From: Psychrobacter sp. UBA3480 | GTDB lineage: Bacteria; Pseudomonadota; Gammaproteobacteria; Pseudomonadales; Moraxellaceae | Assembly: GCF_002377945.1 (NCBI RefSeq) | Contig: NZ_DFQV01000020.1 | Location: 63,325-122,398, forward strand | Direction: 5' to 3' | Length of the DNA: 59,074 nucleotides | Part shown: one piece after another, positions 28,720 through 37,881 of the stretch | How positions within the stretch are numbered: position 1 is the stretch's first letter | Layout: every line of letters starts with the position of its first letter | Program-made: the position numbers and the translations under genes | The notes under the pieces: generated by a model | Told to the model about the DNA's origin: nothing | The model's database searches: none | What the model saw: the letters and a program-made list of their open reading frames with translations, nothing else

Positions 28720-29097
28720 CCTAGGTAGGATTTTAATAGATAGTTATCTATCAAATACTAGTTACTAGAAATTAAATGTCGCTTTACAAGTATTATGAAA
28801 AACTGCTGCTAGTTCAGCAGTTTTTTGTTATAATTACCCCCACATTTAAATTAGGTTTTGAATGATGTACTGTAGTTAGCCCATTACTTTGATTAAGTAG
28901 TGCTATAGCTAAATACAATGTACGATTCAAAATATATTAAATGGTTGTCAACCGAGCTTGTCGTACACTAGGTCAACTCTAGTAATGCAGGGTTGTCCTG
29001 AATGGCGTACAGGTTATTTTATTTATTATTCTATTGCTTTAATACTGACTCAAATTGCAGCCTGTATTTAAAGTTTTTAGCATTGCCGGAGATATTT
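28720..29097 (+). other. Spacer before rpsO
   Basis: A 378-base gap. It holds the terminator at 28800-28826, immediately followed by a TATAAT at 28829-28834 without a clear -35 box, then the long rpsO leader. An in-frame open extension upstream of rpsO (from 29002) lacks a ribosome site and is rejected. Confidence 0.5.
28800..28826 (+). terminator. Terminator before rpsO
   Basis: AAACTGCTG (28800-28808) pairs with CAGCAGTTT (28815-28823), followed by further T. It closes the DJ-1/small-protein group. Confidence 0.88.
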
Positions 29098-29364
29098 ATG
29101 CTAACTAATACCGATCGTGAACAAATCATCGCTCAATACCAACGTGGCGAAAATGACACTGGTTCTCCAGAAGTTCAAGTAGCTTTGTTGAGTGCTCGTA
29201 TCAATGATTTGCAGAACCACTTTAAAGCACACAAAGCTGATCATCATAGCCGTCGCGGTCTTATCCGTATGGTTAACACGCGTCGTAAACTGCTTGATTA
29301 CTTAAAAGGTAAAGACCTTGGTCGTTACACTACTCTAATCAGCCAGTTGGGTCTACGTCGTTAA
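29098..29364 (+). CDS. rpsO: 30S ribosomal protein S15
   Basis: An 88-residue protein binding 16S rRNA helices 20-22 early in 30S assembly. It starts [20 protein letters not shown] and shows the family signatures [35 protein letters not shown] and LISQLGLRR. The length matches E. coli S15 (89). The ribosome site GGAG lies 6-7 bases before the ATG. In E. coli S15 represses its own mRNA through a leader pseudoknot; I could not confirm such a fold here. Confidence 0.97.
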   Translation: MLTNTDREQIIAQYQRGENDTGSPEVQVALLSARINDLQNHFKAHKADHHSRRGLIRMVNTRRKLLDYLKGKDLGRYTTLISQLGLRR

Positions 29365-29452
29365 TCTAACGACAATAGTACGAGCGGATGCTGAATTTTT
29401 TGCCAAACCGCTTGGAACTTGTTTGTTATTATCGATAAAATAGATTTTTCTA

Positions 29453-29486
29453 AAAACGGTGTGGAATAGTTTCACGCCGTTTTTTT
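29453..29486 (+). terminator. Terminator after rpsO
   Basis: AAAACGGTGTGGAA pairs with TTTCACGCCGTTTT (a few G-T pairs), loop of about 3, then a T-run. Placed right after rpsO, it likely limits readthrough to pnp. Confidence 0.88.
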
Positions 29487-29991
29487 ATGCTTATTCGTTT
29501 TAGATACCGTGCTCAAATAGTAAGAGCTGTAACTCCTTTTATGGAATAGCTAAGAGGAATATTGGTATAAACTGTACTAGCCAAGCCCCAAATACGGTAT
29601 TTTCTGACGATAATTGCGCTACTGTGCAATTAATTGGTCAATGGCTATAAATCACTGTAAAATAATGCCTTGTGAGTTTGATAGCGCATCTGCTACAGAT
29701 ATGGCGATTATTAATAAGATATTCATCATTTGGCTTGGTAATCAGCGCAGATAGCTGATATTTGAAAGTTTAGAAAATAGCCTGTAGGGTTTTTAGCATC
29801 GAAGTCTTTTGACTTAATGTCTTTTTGATAGTATTTATAGTAAAGCCAAAATTGCACGACCGAATATACATAATAGTACGATGTCTAACTCAGACAAATA
29901 TATGAGATAACCAAGTAACGTTATTGGCATTGGTTGCGATGATTTCTAATAGAAAACATGTCAACTGATAGCCATATACACAGAATTTTAA

Positions 29992-30034
29992 TGACAGATA
30001 TCAGCTTGTTTTGACGCTGATATCAGTTTTGTCA
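29992..30034 (+). promoter_or_regulatory. Stem-loop in the pnp leader
   Basis: TGACA GATATCAGC (29992-30005) pairs with GCTGATATC (30016-30024) and TGTCA (30030-30034), leaving AGTTT bulged on the 3' side. The stem ends 20 bases before the pnp start. In E. coli a pnp leader hairpin is cut by RNase III and PNPase then represses its own mRNA; this stem is a good candidate for the same circuit. Confidence 0.6.
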
Positions 30035-30054
30035 GTCAACATTAGGAAGATTAT

Positions 30055-32157
30055 ATGACAATGTTCAACACCATTAAGCGTGAATTTCAATATGGCAACC
30101 AGCAGGTTGTTATCGAGACAGGCCGTATTGCCCGTCAAGCAAACTCTATTTTAGTACACATGGGCGGCGTAACAGTATTAGTTGCAGCAGTCGTAAAATC
30201 AGAAGCTAAAGAAGGTCAAAACTTCTTTCCGCTAACGGTTAATTATCAAGAAAAAATGTATGCAGCCGGTAAAATCCCAGGTGCTTACGGCAAACGTGAA
30301 GGCCGTGCGAGCGAATTTGAAACCTTAACTTCACGCTTGATTGACCGTCCGATTCGTCCGCTATTCCCAGAAGGCTACGTAAACGAAATCCAAATCACCG
30401 CTACAGTTGTATCATCAGATAAAACTCAGTCTGCAGATATCGCTGCACTAATCGGTGCTTCAGCAGCATTGGCTATTTCTGATGCACCATTTAATGGTCC
30501 TGTTGCTGCCGCTCGTGTTGGTTTCATTAACGGTGAATACGTTCTAAACCCAACGTCTGAGCAGCTTGAAACCAGTGACCTAGATTTAGTTGTGGCTGGT
30601 ACTAAGTCTGCGGTATTGATGGTTGAATCTGAAGCGGCAGAGCTATCAGAAGACCAGATGTTAGGTGCAGTATTGTACGGCCATCAGCAACAACAAATCG
30701 TTATTGATAACATTGCTTCAATGGCTGAAGAAATCGGTACTGCTAAGCAGCAATACTCTGCTCCTGAGCGTGATCAAGCACTTACTAGCAGCATGAAAGA
30801 GCAGTTCGGCGAGCAAGTTGCTGACGCTTATACCATTACTGATAAGCAAGCACGTTACACGAAGCTTGATGAAATTAAGCAATCAATTATTGATGCACTT
30901 GCTGGTGATGCTGAGTCAGAAACTTATGCTGATACCGTATCTGAGCTTAAAGAAATCTATAACGACCTTAAATATCGTACCGTTCGTGACAACATTTTGT
31001 CAGGTAAGCCGCGTATCGATGGTCGTGACCCTGAGACAGTTCGTGCGCTTGACGTACAAGTTGGTGTATTGCCATATACACATGGTTCAGCACTGTTCAC
31101 ACGTGGTGAGACGCAGGCATTGGTTACTACCACACTTGGTAACAGCCGTGACGTCAATATGATTGACTCACTAGGTGGTACGATTCGTGACCATTTCATG
31201 CTGCATTACAACTTCCCGCATTTCTCAGTTGGTGAAACGGGCCGTGAAGGTATTCCAAAACGTCGTGAAATCGGTCATGGTCGTCTAGCACGCCGCGGTG
31301 TACAAGCGATGTTGCCAGATAGTGAGCGTTTCCCATATGTGATTCGTGTGGTATCAGAAATCACTGAATCTAACGGTTCATCTTCTATGGCTTCTGTTTG
31401 TGGCGCAAGCTTGGCATTGATGGACGCAGGCGTACCATTAAAAGCACCAGTTGCTGGTATCGCGATGGGTCTGGTTAAAGAAGGCGATCGTTTCGCTGTA
31501 TTGTCAGACATCTTGGGTGATGAAGATCATCTAGGTGATATGGACTTTAAAGTAGCCGGTTCTAAGAACGGTATCACTGCACTTCAGATGGATATCAAAA
31601 TTGAAGGTATTACCCCTGACATCATGGAGCAAGCGCTTAAACAAGCTCATGCAGGTCGTATCCATATCCTAGAAGCAATGAACCAAGTATTGCCTGAGAG
31701 CCGTACTGAAATCAATGCTCATGCACCAAACTATGCGGTTATCGAAATCAACCCAGACAAGATTCGTGACGTTATCGGTAAAGGCGGCGCAACTATCCGT
31801 CAGCTAACGGAAGAAACTGGCGCGGTTATCGATATCGATGATGCTGGTACTATCCGTATCTTTGGTGAAAACAAAGCAGCGACCAAAGCAGCTATCGGTA
31901 AAATCGAAGCACTAACTGCTGAAGTTGAAGTTGGTAAAACTTATGAAGGTACCGTTGCTCGTATCGTTGACTTCGGTGCGTTTGTAAATGTCTTGCCAAA
32001 CACTGATGGTCTAGTACATATTTCACAAATCGCGGAAGAGCGCGTAGAGAATGTATCAGACTACCTAAAAGAAGGTCAGGTCGTTAAAGTACTTGTACAA
32101 GACGTTGACAACCGTGGTCGTATCAAACTGACTATGAAAGGTGTTGAGCAGAACTAA
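30055..32157 (+). CDS. pnp: Polyribonucleotide nucleotidyltransferase (PNPase)
   Basis: A 700-residue trimeric 3'-5' phosphorolytic exoribonuclease, a core part of the RNA degradosome. Two RNase PH-like domains cover about 10-220 and 310-540, with [16 protein letters not shown] and the GRLARRG and [19 protein letters not shown] blocks. A KH domain ([11 protein letters not shown], near 572) and an S1 domain (about 622-690, [19 protein letters not shown]) follow. The start is ATG 30055 with AGGAAGA upstream; an ATG two codons later is also possible. The C-terminal tail is short. Confidence 0.97.
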   Translation: MTMFNTIKREFQYGNQQVVIETGRIARQANSILVHMGGVTVLVAAVVKSEAKEGQNFFPLTVNYQEKMYAAGKIPGAYGKREGRASEFETLTSRLIDRPIRPLFPEGYVNEIQITATVVSSDKTQSADIAALIGASAALAISDAPFNGPVAAARVGFINGEYVLNPTSEQLETSDLDLVVAGTKSAVLMVESEAAELSEDQMLGAVLYGHQQQQIVIDNIASMAEEIGTAKQQYSAPERDQALTSSMKEQFGEQVADAYTITDKQARYTKLDEIKQSIIDALAGDAESETYADTVSELKEIYNDLKYRTVRDNILSGKPRIDGRDPETVRALDVQVGVLPYTHGSALFTRGETQALVTTTLGNSRDVNMIDSLGGTIRDHFMLHYNFPHFSVGETGREGIPKRREIGHGRLARRGVQAMLPDSERFPYVIRVVSEITESNGSSSMASVCGASLALMDAGVPLKAPVAGIAMGLVKEGDRFAVLSDILGDEDHLGDMDFKVAGSKNGITALQMDIKIEGITPDIMEQALKQAHAGRIHILEAMNQVLPESRTEINAHAPNYAVIEINPDKIRDVIGKGGATIRQLTEETGAVIDIDDAGTIRIFGENKAATKAAIGKIEALTAEVEVGKTYEGTVARIVDFGAFVNVLPNTDGLVHISQIAEERVENVSDYLKEGQVVKVLVQDVDNRGRIKLTMKGVEQN

Positions 32158-32186
32158 TACTCAATACCTGATGTGGTTTAAGTAAT

Positions 32187-32235
32187 AAAAAACCGCTTTG
32201 AAATACTCGTCATGAGTATTCAAGGCGGTTTTTTT
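32187..32235 (+). terminator. Terminator after pnp
   Basis: A long stem, ACCGCTTTGAAATACTC pairing with GAGTATTCAAGGCGGT (small imperfections), flanked by an A-run and seven T. It can act in both directions toward the convergent gene. Confidence 0.92.
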
Positions 32236-32276
32236 ATGTGTTCAAAAAGATGATGACTGGCTAGCTAAAAGGCCAT

Positions 32277-32840
32277 TTATAAATCAATACTTTTAGGCAG
32301 GTGTATATCGATACGAAGTTTTGGTAGATCTTGTAAGTACTCAGTCAGTAATGGCAAAGTATCAGTATGCCAGTCTAAGGGCAGGGTATCTGCTGTAGTG
32401 CTTTCATTGGATACGTTATCACGTAGTTTGCCTGAGATAAGCGGCCGCGCAAGCAATGCAACTCTGCGTATGCCTTGGTAACGTATAAGCGGCATTATTT
32501 GCTGTTGCAAATCAATCAAGGCAGCAGTCAGCCAACGTGTGCGTGCTGGATGATAAGGATGGTTTGATATCACGAGGTTGGCAATATAGTTTGGCTGGTT
32601 ACCGTTACTACTGATACCAAGTCCGACTTGCTCACGTGTACGCTTATTGATTAAGCAGCTACCAACATTCAGACTACCATCGCGGCACGCACGATGATAG
32701 CGACTATAATTATCAGGAAATAGAGTTTTAGCTCGTGTGAGTACAGGATCTAAAACGACACCAGCATTGTTGACAGGTAAAACAAGCAACTGTGCATTGC
32801 TATTTAAAATAGAGGCATGTGTGAGTTGTAAAATCGCCAT
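32277..32840 (-). CDS. Macro-domain-like protein (degenerate)
   Basis: A 187-residue cytoplasmic protein. The pattern SNAQLLVLPVNNAGVVLDPV, then LFPDNYSRYHRACRDGSLNVG and an ANLVISNHPYHPARTRW strand, resembles ADP-ribose-binding macro domains of the DarG type, where NPVNxVGVMGKGLA and FP-NY--Y---C--G are typical. The usual glycine-rich GKG turn after the first motif is missing (VVLDPV), and so is a clear second Gly-rich loop. Catalytic or binding ability is therefore doubtful. I chose ATG at 32838-32840 behind GAGAGG instead of a TTG seven codons earlier. It lies 34 bases after a membrane-anchored coiled-coil gene, probably in one transcript. Confidence 0.6.
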   Translation of the reverse strand: MAILQLTHASILNSNAQLLVLPVNNAGVVLDPVLTRAKTLFPDNYSRYHRACRDGSLNVGSCLINKRTREQVGLGISSNGNQPNYIANLVISNHPYHPARTRWLTAALIDLQQQIMPLIRYQGIRRVALLARPLISGKLRDNVSNESTTADTLPLDWHTDTLPLLTEYLQDLPKLRIDIHLPKSIDL

Positions 32841-32874
32841 CGTAAGCCTCTCTATAACCAAATCAAGTATACAG

Positions 32875-33423
32875 TTATTGAACCGTCGCTTTATTAGAGT
32901 CGTTTGCTTCTAACTGAGCAATTTGCTGTTCGAGTAGCGCAATTTGTTCTGCCTTCATATCAGTCAATTGCTTATTCATAGCCACTTGTTCAGCTGCTAA
33001 CTTTTCTTGTTCGGCTAGTCGCTGACGCTCATCTTCTAAACGATCAATCTCTTCTTTCGCCAAGCTATCATTTTCTGGTAGAGGCGCATCTAATATAGCA
33101 GTAGGATTTGGTATCGCGGTCCTGTCATTATTGGCTGCTCCGGAGTTTTCATCCATGAGCACACCATCGTTAATCACAGAGTCATCTGTTATATCAGATA
33201 TATTGTCTGTTGTTGACTCTGTCGGCGTTTGCTCAGTTACTGGTGCTGAAGTAGCAGTGTTAGGAGGTAAAGTAGATTCTGTGTCAGACTTACCTAAAAT
33301 TAAATAGCCGATGGCAATAATCAGCAGTACTAAAATAAATACTGTCCAAATTTTCCGGCGTGTTTTAGTCGCTTTTTTCTTGGAAGCGTGAGTGGGTAAA
33401 GGACGAATGTTTTCTCGTTTCAT
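32875..33423 (-). CDS. Single-pass membrane protein with C-terminal coiled coil
   Basis: A 182-residue protein of unknown family. A basic N-terminus (KKKATKTRRK) precedes one hydrophobic segment at about 26-43, suggesting a type II inner-membrane anchor with the rest in the periplasm. Residues about 47-115 are low-complexity Thr/Ser/Asp/Asn. Residues about 118-175 form a Glu/Gln/Leu-rich coiled coil (KEEIDRLEDERQRLAEQEK). It precedes the macro-domain-like gene by 34 bases. It could be a scaffold or envelope-spanning structural protein, but no function is evident. Confidence 0.65.
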   Translation of the reverse strand: MKRENIRPLPTHASKKKATKTRRKIWTVFILVLLIIAIGYLILGKSDTESTLPPNTATSAPVTEQTPTESTTDNISDITDDSVINDGVLMDENSGAANNDRTAIPNPTAILDAPLPENDSLAKEEIDRLEDERQRLAEQEKLAAEQVAMNKQLTDMKAEQIALLEQQIAQLEANDSNKATVQ

Positions 33424-33476
33424 ATTATGATCGATTCAAGTCAAGAATATAAGTAGCCATACTATAGCAAACTCAA

Positions 33477-33508
33477 AATAAAAAGCCTATCTATTGATAG
33501 ATAGGCTT
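33477..33508 (-). terminator. Terminator after yheV (minus strand)
   Basis: AAGCCTATCTAT and ATAGATAGGCTT form a perfect 12-bp inverted repeat with a TG centre. On the minus strand it is followed by a T-run, so it terminates the opsA-yheV transcript. Confidence 0.85.
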
Positions 33509-33565
33509 AATAGACCATTAAATAATAAAGTATTTAATCTGTTTTTAAGTATAAAAACTAAATCG

Positions 33566-33823
33566 CTAAGACTTGAATTTTACAGTGCCGCTGGTGCCAG
33601 TTGCCATCGCATCACGAGCTATCTTATCTTCTAAATGGTTCTTGGCGCTAATGGCATCAGGATCGGGGCGGTGCTCTGTATGTCCGCACTGAGTACATTC
33701 AATATACTCATCTGGGGCAGGAGTGACGATATTGACTTGCACCACAGCGTCCATCTCCTGACATTTTGGACAACGTACCCCTGCTAAAAATCGGCGCTTA
33801 GGACTAGAGGACTGATAACGCAT
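33566..33823 (-). CDS. YheV-family zinc ribbon protein
   Basis: An 85-residue protein with a zinc ribbon of two CxxC knuckles, RCPKCQEMD and ECTQCGHTEHR, about 25 residues apart. It matches the short YheV-type family in gamma-proteobacteria (RRFLAGVRCPKC start). Its role is unknown. Its ATG follows directly after the oligopeptidase A stop codon, so the two are surely co-transcribed and perhaps translationally coupled. Confidence 0.85.
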   Translation of the reverse strand: MRYQSSSPKRRFLAGVRCPKCQEMDAVVQVNIVTPAPDEYIECTQCGHTEHRPDPDAISAKNHLEDKIARDAMATGTSGTVKFKS

Positions 33824-36064
33824 TTAAATGACCTCGCGCGTCGTTTGAGTATTTGCGGCATCAATATCTTCAGCATCAGTGAAACCATTATGACGTAGCA
33901 AGGCATCGATACTGGCGCTACGACCGCGGAAGTTTTCGAAATTGGTCTTGGCCGGGAAACTGCCGCCAACAGATAAGATGGACTCACGGAACGCTTTGCC
34001 TGTCGCTGGGTTGAAAATACCGTCTTCTTCAAACTTGCTAAACGCATCAGCTGATAGCAGTTCCGCCCATTTGTATGAATAATAACCTGCAGCATAACCA
34101 CCCGCGAAAACGTGACTAAAACCGTTTGCAAAGCGGTTATAGTCAGGTGTCTGCATAATAGCAATGTCATTTCGGACGGTATTGAGCGTCTCTAAAATAT
34201 CGTCATAGCTAAGCGCTGGGGTGTGAGCATGAATCAGTAAGTCAAACAATGCAAACTCGATTTGGCGCAGCGTTTGCAGTCCACTCTGGAAGTTTTTGAC
34301 TGCTAATAGGGCATCAAGTTTGTCTTTAGGTAACGGTTCGCCAGTCTCAACGTGACTGCTGATAAGCGCGATGCCTTCAGCGTCCCAAGCCCAGTTTTCC
34401 ATAAACTGACTTGGAAGCTCTACCGCATCCCACTCAACACCATTGACACCAGCGACATCACCGACCGTCACTTGGGTCAACAAATGATGTAATCCATGAC
34501 CAAACTCGTGGAACAAGGTCAGTACTTCGTCATGAGTCAATAAGCTTGGCTTACCATCAAGTGCTGGCGTAAAATTACCAACCATAAAGCAAACGGGCAG
34601 CTGCTGATGGTTCTGTTCTTCATAGCTATAGCGAGATTGAAAACCACTCATCCATGCACCGCCACGCTTACCGCTACGCGCAAACAAGTCAAAGTAAAAG
34701 CCACCGAGCAAGCGATCATCAGCATCGAATAACTGATAAAAACTTACATCGTCATGCCAGCGCGAGACTGAGTCACTTTCTGCATCTTTATAACTTTGCT
34801 CTTGTACTTTGATACCGTATAGACGCTCAACGATAGTGAACAAGCCATTAATCACTTTAGGTAATGGGAAATATGGACGAATTTCCTCTTGCGATAAGCT
34901 GAACTCACTTTGTTTTACCTTTTCAGCGATATAGGCGCTATCCCACGGTTGCAACTCGTCAATGCCATAATCGCTAGCGTATTTTTGTAGCTGTGCCAAA
35001 TCTGCTTTGGCAGCAGGGGTTGCTTGCGTTGCTAAGTCACGTAAGAATGTCTCTACTTCTAAGACACTGTCTGCCATCTTGGTCGATAGGGATACTTCGG
35101 CATAATTTGCAAAACCAAGTAGCTTGGCTTTTTGCTCACGTAATGAGAGGATTTGACTCATATTGTCAGCGTTATTTAATGAGTTTCCTTTTGCATTGGT
35201 ATGCGTATCAAACTCAGAGGCGCGTGTGACATAAGCGTGATACAGCGTTTCCCGTAAGCTGCGATCGTCCGCATGAGTCATAATCGCTAGATATACAGGG
35301 ATATTCAAACTGGCCACATAGTAAGGAGTAGGAAGTGCATCTATATCGGCTTGGCTAAGAGCACCGCTAGCAAGCTCACGCGCTTTGTATTGCTCGCCTG
35401 CATCTGCCAGTAGGGCCAAACCACTCTCTGTTAACCCCTTTAACTGAGAATCTTCTAAAGGCAGGGCAAATGCTTGCGTCGCATCCAAGACATTGTCCGA
35501 AAAGGTTGCAGACAAGGTAGATAACTCGCTTTGGATAGCGGCAAACTTTTCTTGCTCAGCTTGAGGTAACGCAACGCCTGATAACTCAAAGCTACGTAAT
35601 GCCAGTTCGATTGCACGTGCACGAGCAGGCTCTAACGTAGCAAAGAAATTTATGTCATTGACGATAGCTTGATAGCGATTAAACAAAGGCTGATGTTGGC
35701 CCACTCGCGTACCGTAAGCAGATAATTTTGGTAGCAGTTCATGGTGAACATGGCGAATCTCATCGTTGCTCATCACGCTATTGAGATGCGACAAAATACC
35801 CCAGCTACGATCTAATGCCAAATTAATATGATCAAAGCTCATCACATCTGCCAAAGCTTGTTCAGCGCTTATCTTTTCAGCACTTGTTTTTTCAGCACTT
35901 GTTTTTTCAGCACTTGTTTTTTCAGCACTGTCGCTTTCTATCGAGGTTAAGGTATCTAAAAAAGCATTGGCAGCATCAATGGCGTCAATCACTTGATTTT
36001 GTAAGGTATGTGGCGCAGTGTCGGCAAAATCGACAAGGCGTAAATCTAAAGGAGAAGGTGTCAT
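33824..36064 (-). CDS. prlC: Oligopeptidase A (M3 metallopeptidase)
   Basis: A 746-residue cytoplasmic zinc peptidase of the thimet oligopeptidase family, which degrades short peptides and cleaved signal peptides. The zinc motif HEFGHGLHH lies near residue 517, with the third zinc ligand Glu in the following helix (GVEWDAVELPSQFMENW). The length is above E. coli OpdA (680). The extra length includes a pentapeptide repeat SAEKT/SAEKI at residues about 46-68. I chose ATG at 36062-36064; an earlier TTG would add 12 residues. It is followed immediately by yheV. Confidence 0.93.
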   Translation of the reverse strand: MTPSPLDLRLVDFADTAPHTLQNQVIDAIDAANAFLDTLTSIESDSAEKTSAEKTSAEKTSAEKISAEQALADVMSFDHINLALDRSWGILSHLNSVMSNDEIRHVHHELLPKLSAYGTRVGQHQPLFNRYQAIVNDINFFATLEPARARAIELALRSFELSGVALPQAEQEKFAAIQSELSTLSATFSDNVLDATQAFALPLEDSQLKGLTESGLALLADAGEQYKARELASGALSQADIDALPTPYYVASLNIPVYLAIMTHADDRSLRETLYHAYVTRASEFDTHTNAKGNSLNNADNMSQILSLREQKAKLLGFANYAEVSLSTKMADSVLEVETFLRDLATQATPAAKADLAQLQKYASDYGIDELQPWDSAYIAEKVKQSEFSLSQEEIRPYFPLPKVINGLFTIVERLYGIKVQEQSYKDAESDSVSRWHDDVSFYQLFDADDRLLGGFYFDLFARSGKRGGAWMSGFQSRYSYEEQNHQQLPVCFMVGNFTPALDGKPSLLTHDEVLTLFHEFGHGLHHLLTQVTVGDVAGVNGVEWDAVELPSQFMENWAWDAEGIALISSHVETGEPLPKDKLDALLAVKNFQSGLQTLRQIEFALFDLLIHAHTPALSYDDILETLNTVRNDIAIMQTPDYNRFANGFSHVFAGGYAAGYYSYKWAELLSADAFSKFEEDGIFNPATGKAFRESILSVGGSFPAKTNFENFRGRSASIDALLRHNGFTDAEDIDAANTQTTREVI
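35878..35930 (-). repeat. 15-bp tandem repeat inside oligopeptidase A
   Basis: The unit CAGCACTTGTTTTTT (plus strand) occurs three times exactly (35878, 35893, 35908) with degenerate copies on each side. The 15-base period keeps frame and encodes SAEKT repeats on the minus strand. Copy number may vary by slippage without breaking the gene. Confidence 0.93.
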
Positions 36065-36560
36065 ATAGGTATCCGATATCAATGAATTATTATTAATCAA
36101 AATGAGAATGAGATAAATCTGGCTACTATGGAGATATACAGTGTGTTCTTGTTTTATATATAGATTATATAAAAGATGGGTTCGTTTGGTAAAAATACAA
36201 CCTAAGCACTTTTATACGATTCAACTAATTAGGACAGTGCTAGCAATCTGAAAGTAGATGTCGAGATTCTGGTATTTAGATTCAACTTCTTAAGATAATT
36301 ATCTGAATATGTAGCTATGTTCGTTAAGGCAGTTCTTTAACAATATAGAGTGCTCTACTTACAAAGCGCTATCATTTGCTTGCAAATTAACCCTACAGGG
36401 AGTGGGGTATAGCTGTTAGCATCAAGATAATGGAATTTAAATATTATGCATCGATAAGATGTAAGAAAAACACGGATAGAAATTTCTACGCTTATAACAG
36501 TATATGAGTGAAGAGATATATAAATTTAAAAATGAATGATAATAAAACAAGGAGCAATAT
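36065..36560. other. Divergent gap prlC / baeRF3 gene
   Basis: A 496-base A+T-rich region holding the two divergent promoters. A small palindrome (ATTTGC TT GCAAAT) near 36374-36387 is followed by a G/C-richer patch near 36392-36410 (CCCTACAGGG). No gene or clear promoter boxes were identified. Confidence 0.45.
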
Positions 36561-37673
36561 ATGAAAGCGACTCTTAAAAGTTTACGTGAAACTAAAGCGA
36601 ACCCTGCAGTAAGTATCTTTGTTAAAACGCATCGTGAACATCCAGCTAATGAGCAAGATCCTATCGCTCTAAAAAATCAATTGAAAGTTGCCGAAGATCG
36701 TCTGACGAAAGAGTACGATAAACGCACAGCGACTACCATTCTAGATAATATTCAAAATAAAATAAATGAGCTCAATCACAATTATAACCTCGATACGTTG
36801 GCTATATTTGCTAGTACAGATGATGTGCAAGTCATCCGTATGCCAATTGATACGACAGAGCGCGTTGTGATTTCAGATAGATTTGCTACGCGTGACTTGG
36901 TCCGTGATATGGCAAGTGCGGTTCATTACTATACTGTGGTCTTAACTCGTGATAATGCTCGTTTGATTGAAGCATCTAATGACCGCGTTGTGAGAGAATT
37001 CGATAAAGATGACGATGCACAAAACAATATGGAGAACATTCAGTTCCCTGTTGAAAATAACGGACTATATACAACAGGTGACGGTGGCTCAGATCGCTCA
37101 TCAAACAACGAAAGCAGTCACTTAAAAGAATTCTTTAACCAAGTTGATAAAAGTGTCCAAGAATTGTGGGGCGAGCATAAAATGCCTCTTGTCATAGTTG
37201 GTGATGCAAAAAATATTGGCTACTATAAAGAAGTCTGCGATCGTCCAGATAATATCATTGCTACAGTATCGAATGCGACCAATCTAGAAGATGGTAGTGC
37301 ACAGCATATCGTTGACAGTGTGCAAGAAGCTGTAGAAGAGTATCGCACCTCACTGCACAAAGCTGCACTGGGTGAAATCGACAAAGCTCGTGGTGCGAAT
37401 ATGTTGCAGACGGATTTGCAGGAAGTATATCGCAGTGCTTTCCAAGGAGCTGGTGAGACACTTTATGTACGCCGTGGTTATATACAGTCCGCTAAGATTG
37501 ATGAGAAAGCACAAACGTTAAGCCCTGCCAATGATGCGACTACGGAAGGCATCACAGATGATGCAATCGGTGAAATCATCGAACACGTCATTCATAATGG
37601 CGGCGAAGCTGTATTTATGCCACAAGACATCATGGGTGAAGATCAACCAATAGCGTTAGTAACTCGCTACTAA
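36561..37673 (+). CDS. Bacterial release-factor-like protein, baeRF3 type
   Basis: A 370-residue cytoplasmic protein. The overall pattern, an N-terminal NPAVSIFVKTHREHP motif, a central eRF1-like domain (YTVVLTRDNARLIEAS) and a C-terminal RNase E/L7Ae-like domain (GEIIEHVIHNGGEAVFMP), resembles the baeRF family related to archaeal and eukaryotic release factor 1. Such proteins are suggested to act in ribosome rescue or hibernation, but this is not proven for family 3. A strong AAGGAG ribosome site precedes the ATG. It is monocistronic by position. Confidence 0.7.
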   Translation: MKATLKSLRETKANPAVSIFVKTHREHPANEQDPIALKNQLKVAEDRLTKEYDKRTATTILDNIQNKINELNHNYNLDTLAIFASTDDVQVIRMPIDTTERVVISDRFATRDLVRDMASAVHYYTVVLTRDNARLIEASNDRVVREFDKDDDAQNNMENIQFPVENNGLYTTGDGGSDRSSNNESSHLKEFFNQVDKSVQELWGEHKMPLVIVGDAKNIGYYKEVCDRPDNIIATVSNATNLEDGSAQHIVDSVQEAVEEYRTSLHKAALGEIDKARGANMLQTDLQEVYRSAFQGAGETLYVRRGYIQSAKIDEKAQTLSPANDATTEGITDDAIGEIIEHVIHNGGEAVFMPQDIMGEDQPIALVTRY

Positions 37674-37881
37674 TCTGACGATGACACTTATACGCGATGT
37701 TCATTTATGAATCAGCCATTTATGAATTAGCCATTGATAATACATAGGTGTAATATGAGAGCATTGGTTCAATACGATCCAGTGCTCTTTTTATGTCTAT
37801 CATTACCATCACTATGGGTGCTATCGTAGCTGAGCCATTGATCTTTACTCCATAAATAATGAGCGTACAACTAACCAAACT

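Larger units (their letters stand above)
29365..30054 (+). other. Long rpsO-pnp spacer
   Basis: A 690-base gap with no protein gene. It holds the rpsO terminator, a hairpin AATTGCGC-TACT-GTGCAATT at 29612-29631, and the pnp leader hairpin near its end. In E. coli the same spacer carries the pnp leader processed by RNase III and the small RNA SraG. An equivalent RNA here is possible but not shown by the sequence. Confidence 0.5.

Noticed and set aside
29002..29097. N-terminal extension of S15
   Set aside because: The extension is hydrophobic and not part of S15; ATG 29098 has a proper ribosome site and gives the normal 88 residues.
32188..32235. Large hairpin after pnp as a regulatory RNA
   Set aside because: The A-run/T-run flanks and the position after the stop codon make it an ordinary bidirectional terminator.
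33784..34170. 128-codon frame on the same strand as prlC in another phase
   Set aside because: It lies inside the conserved 3' end of prlC and overlaps yheV; no start signal and no recognisable domain.
36374..36387. Palindrome ATTTGC TT GCAAAT before the baeRF3 gene as an operator
   Set aside because: Short and A+T-rich; expected by chance in a gap of this composition, with no second copy nearby.
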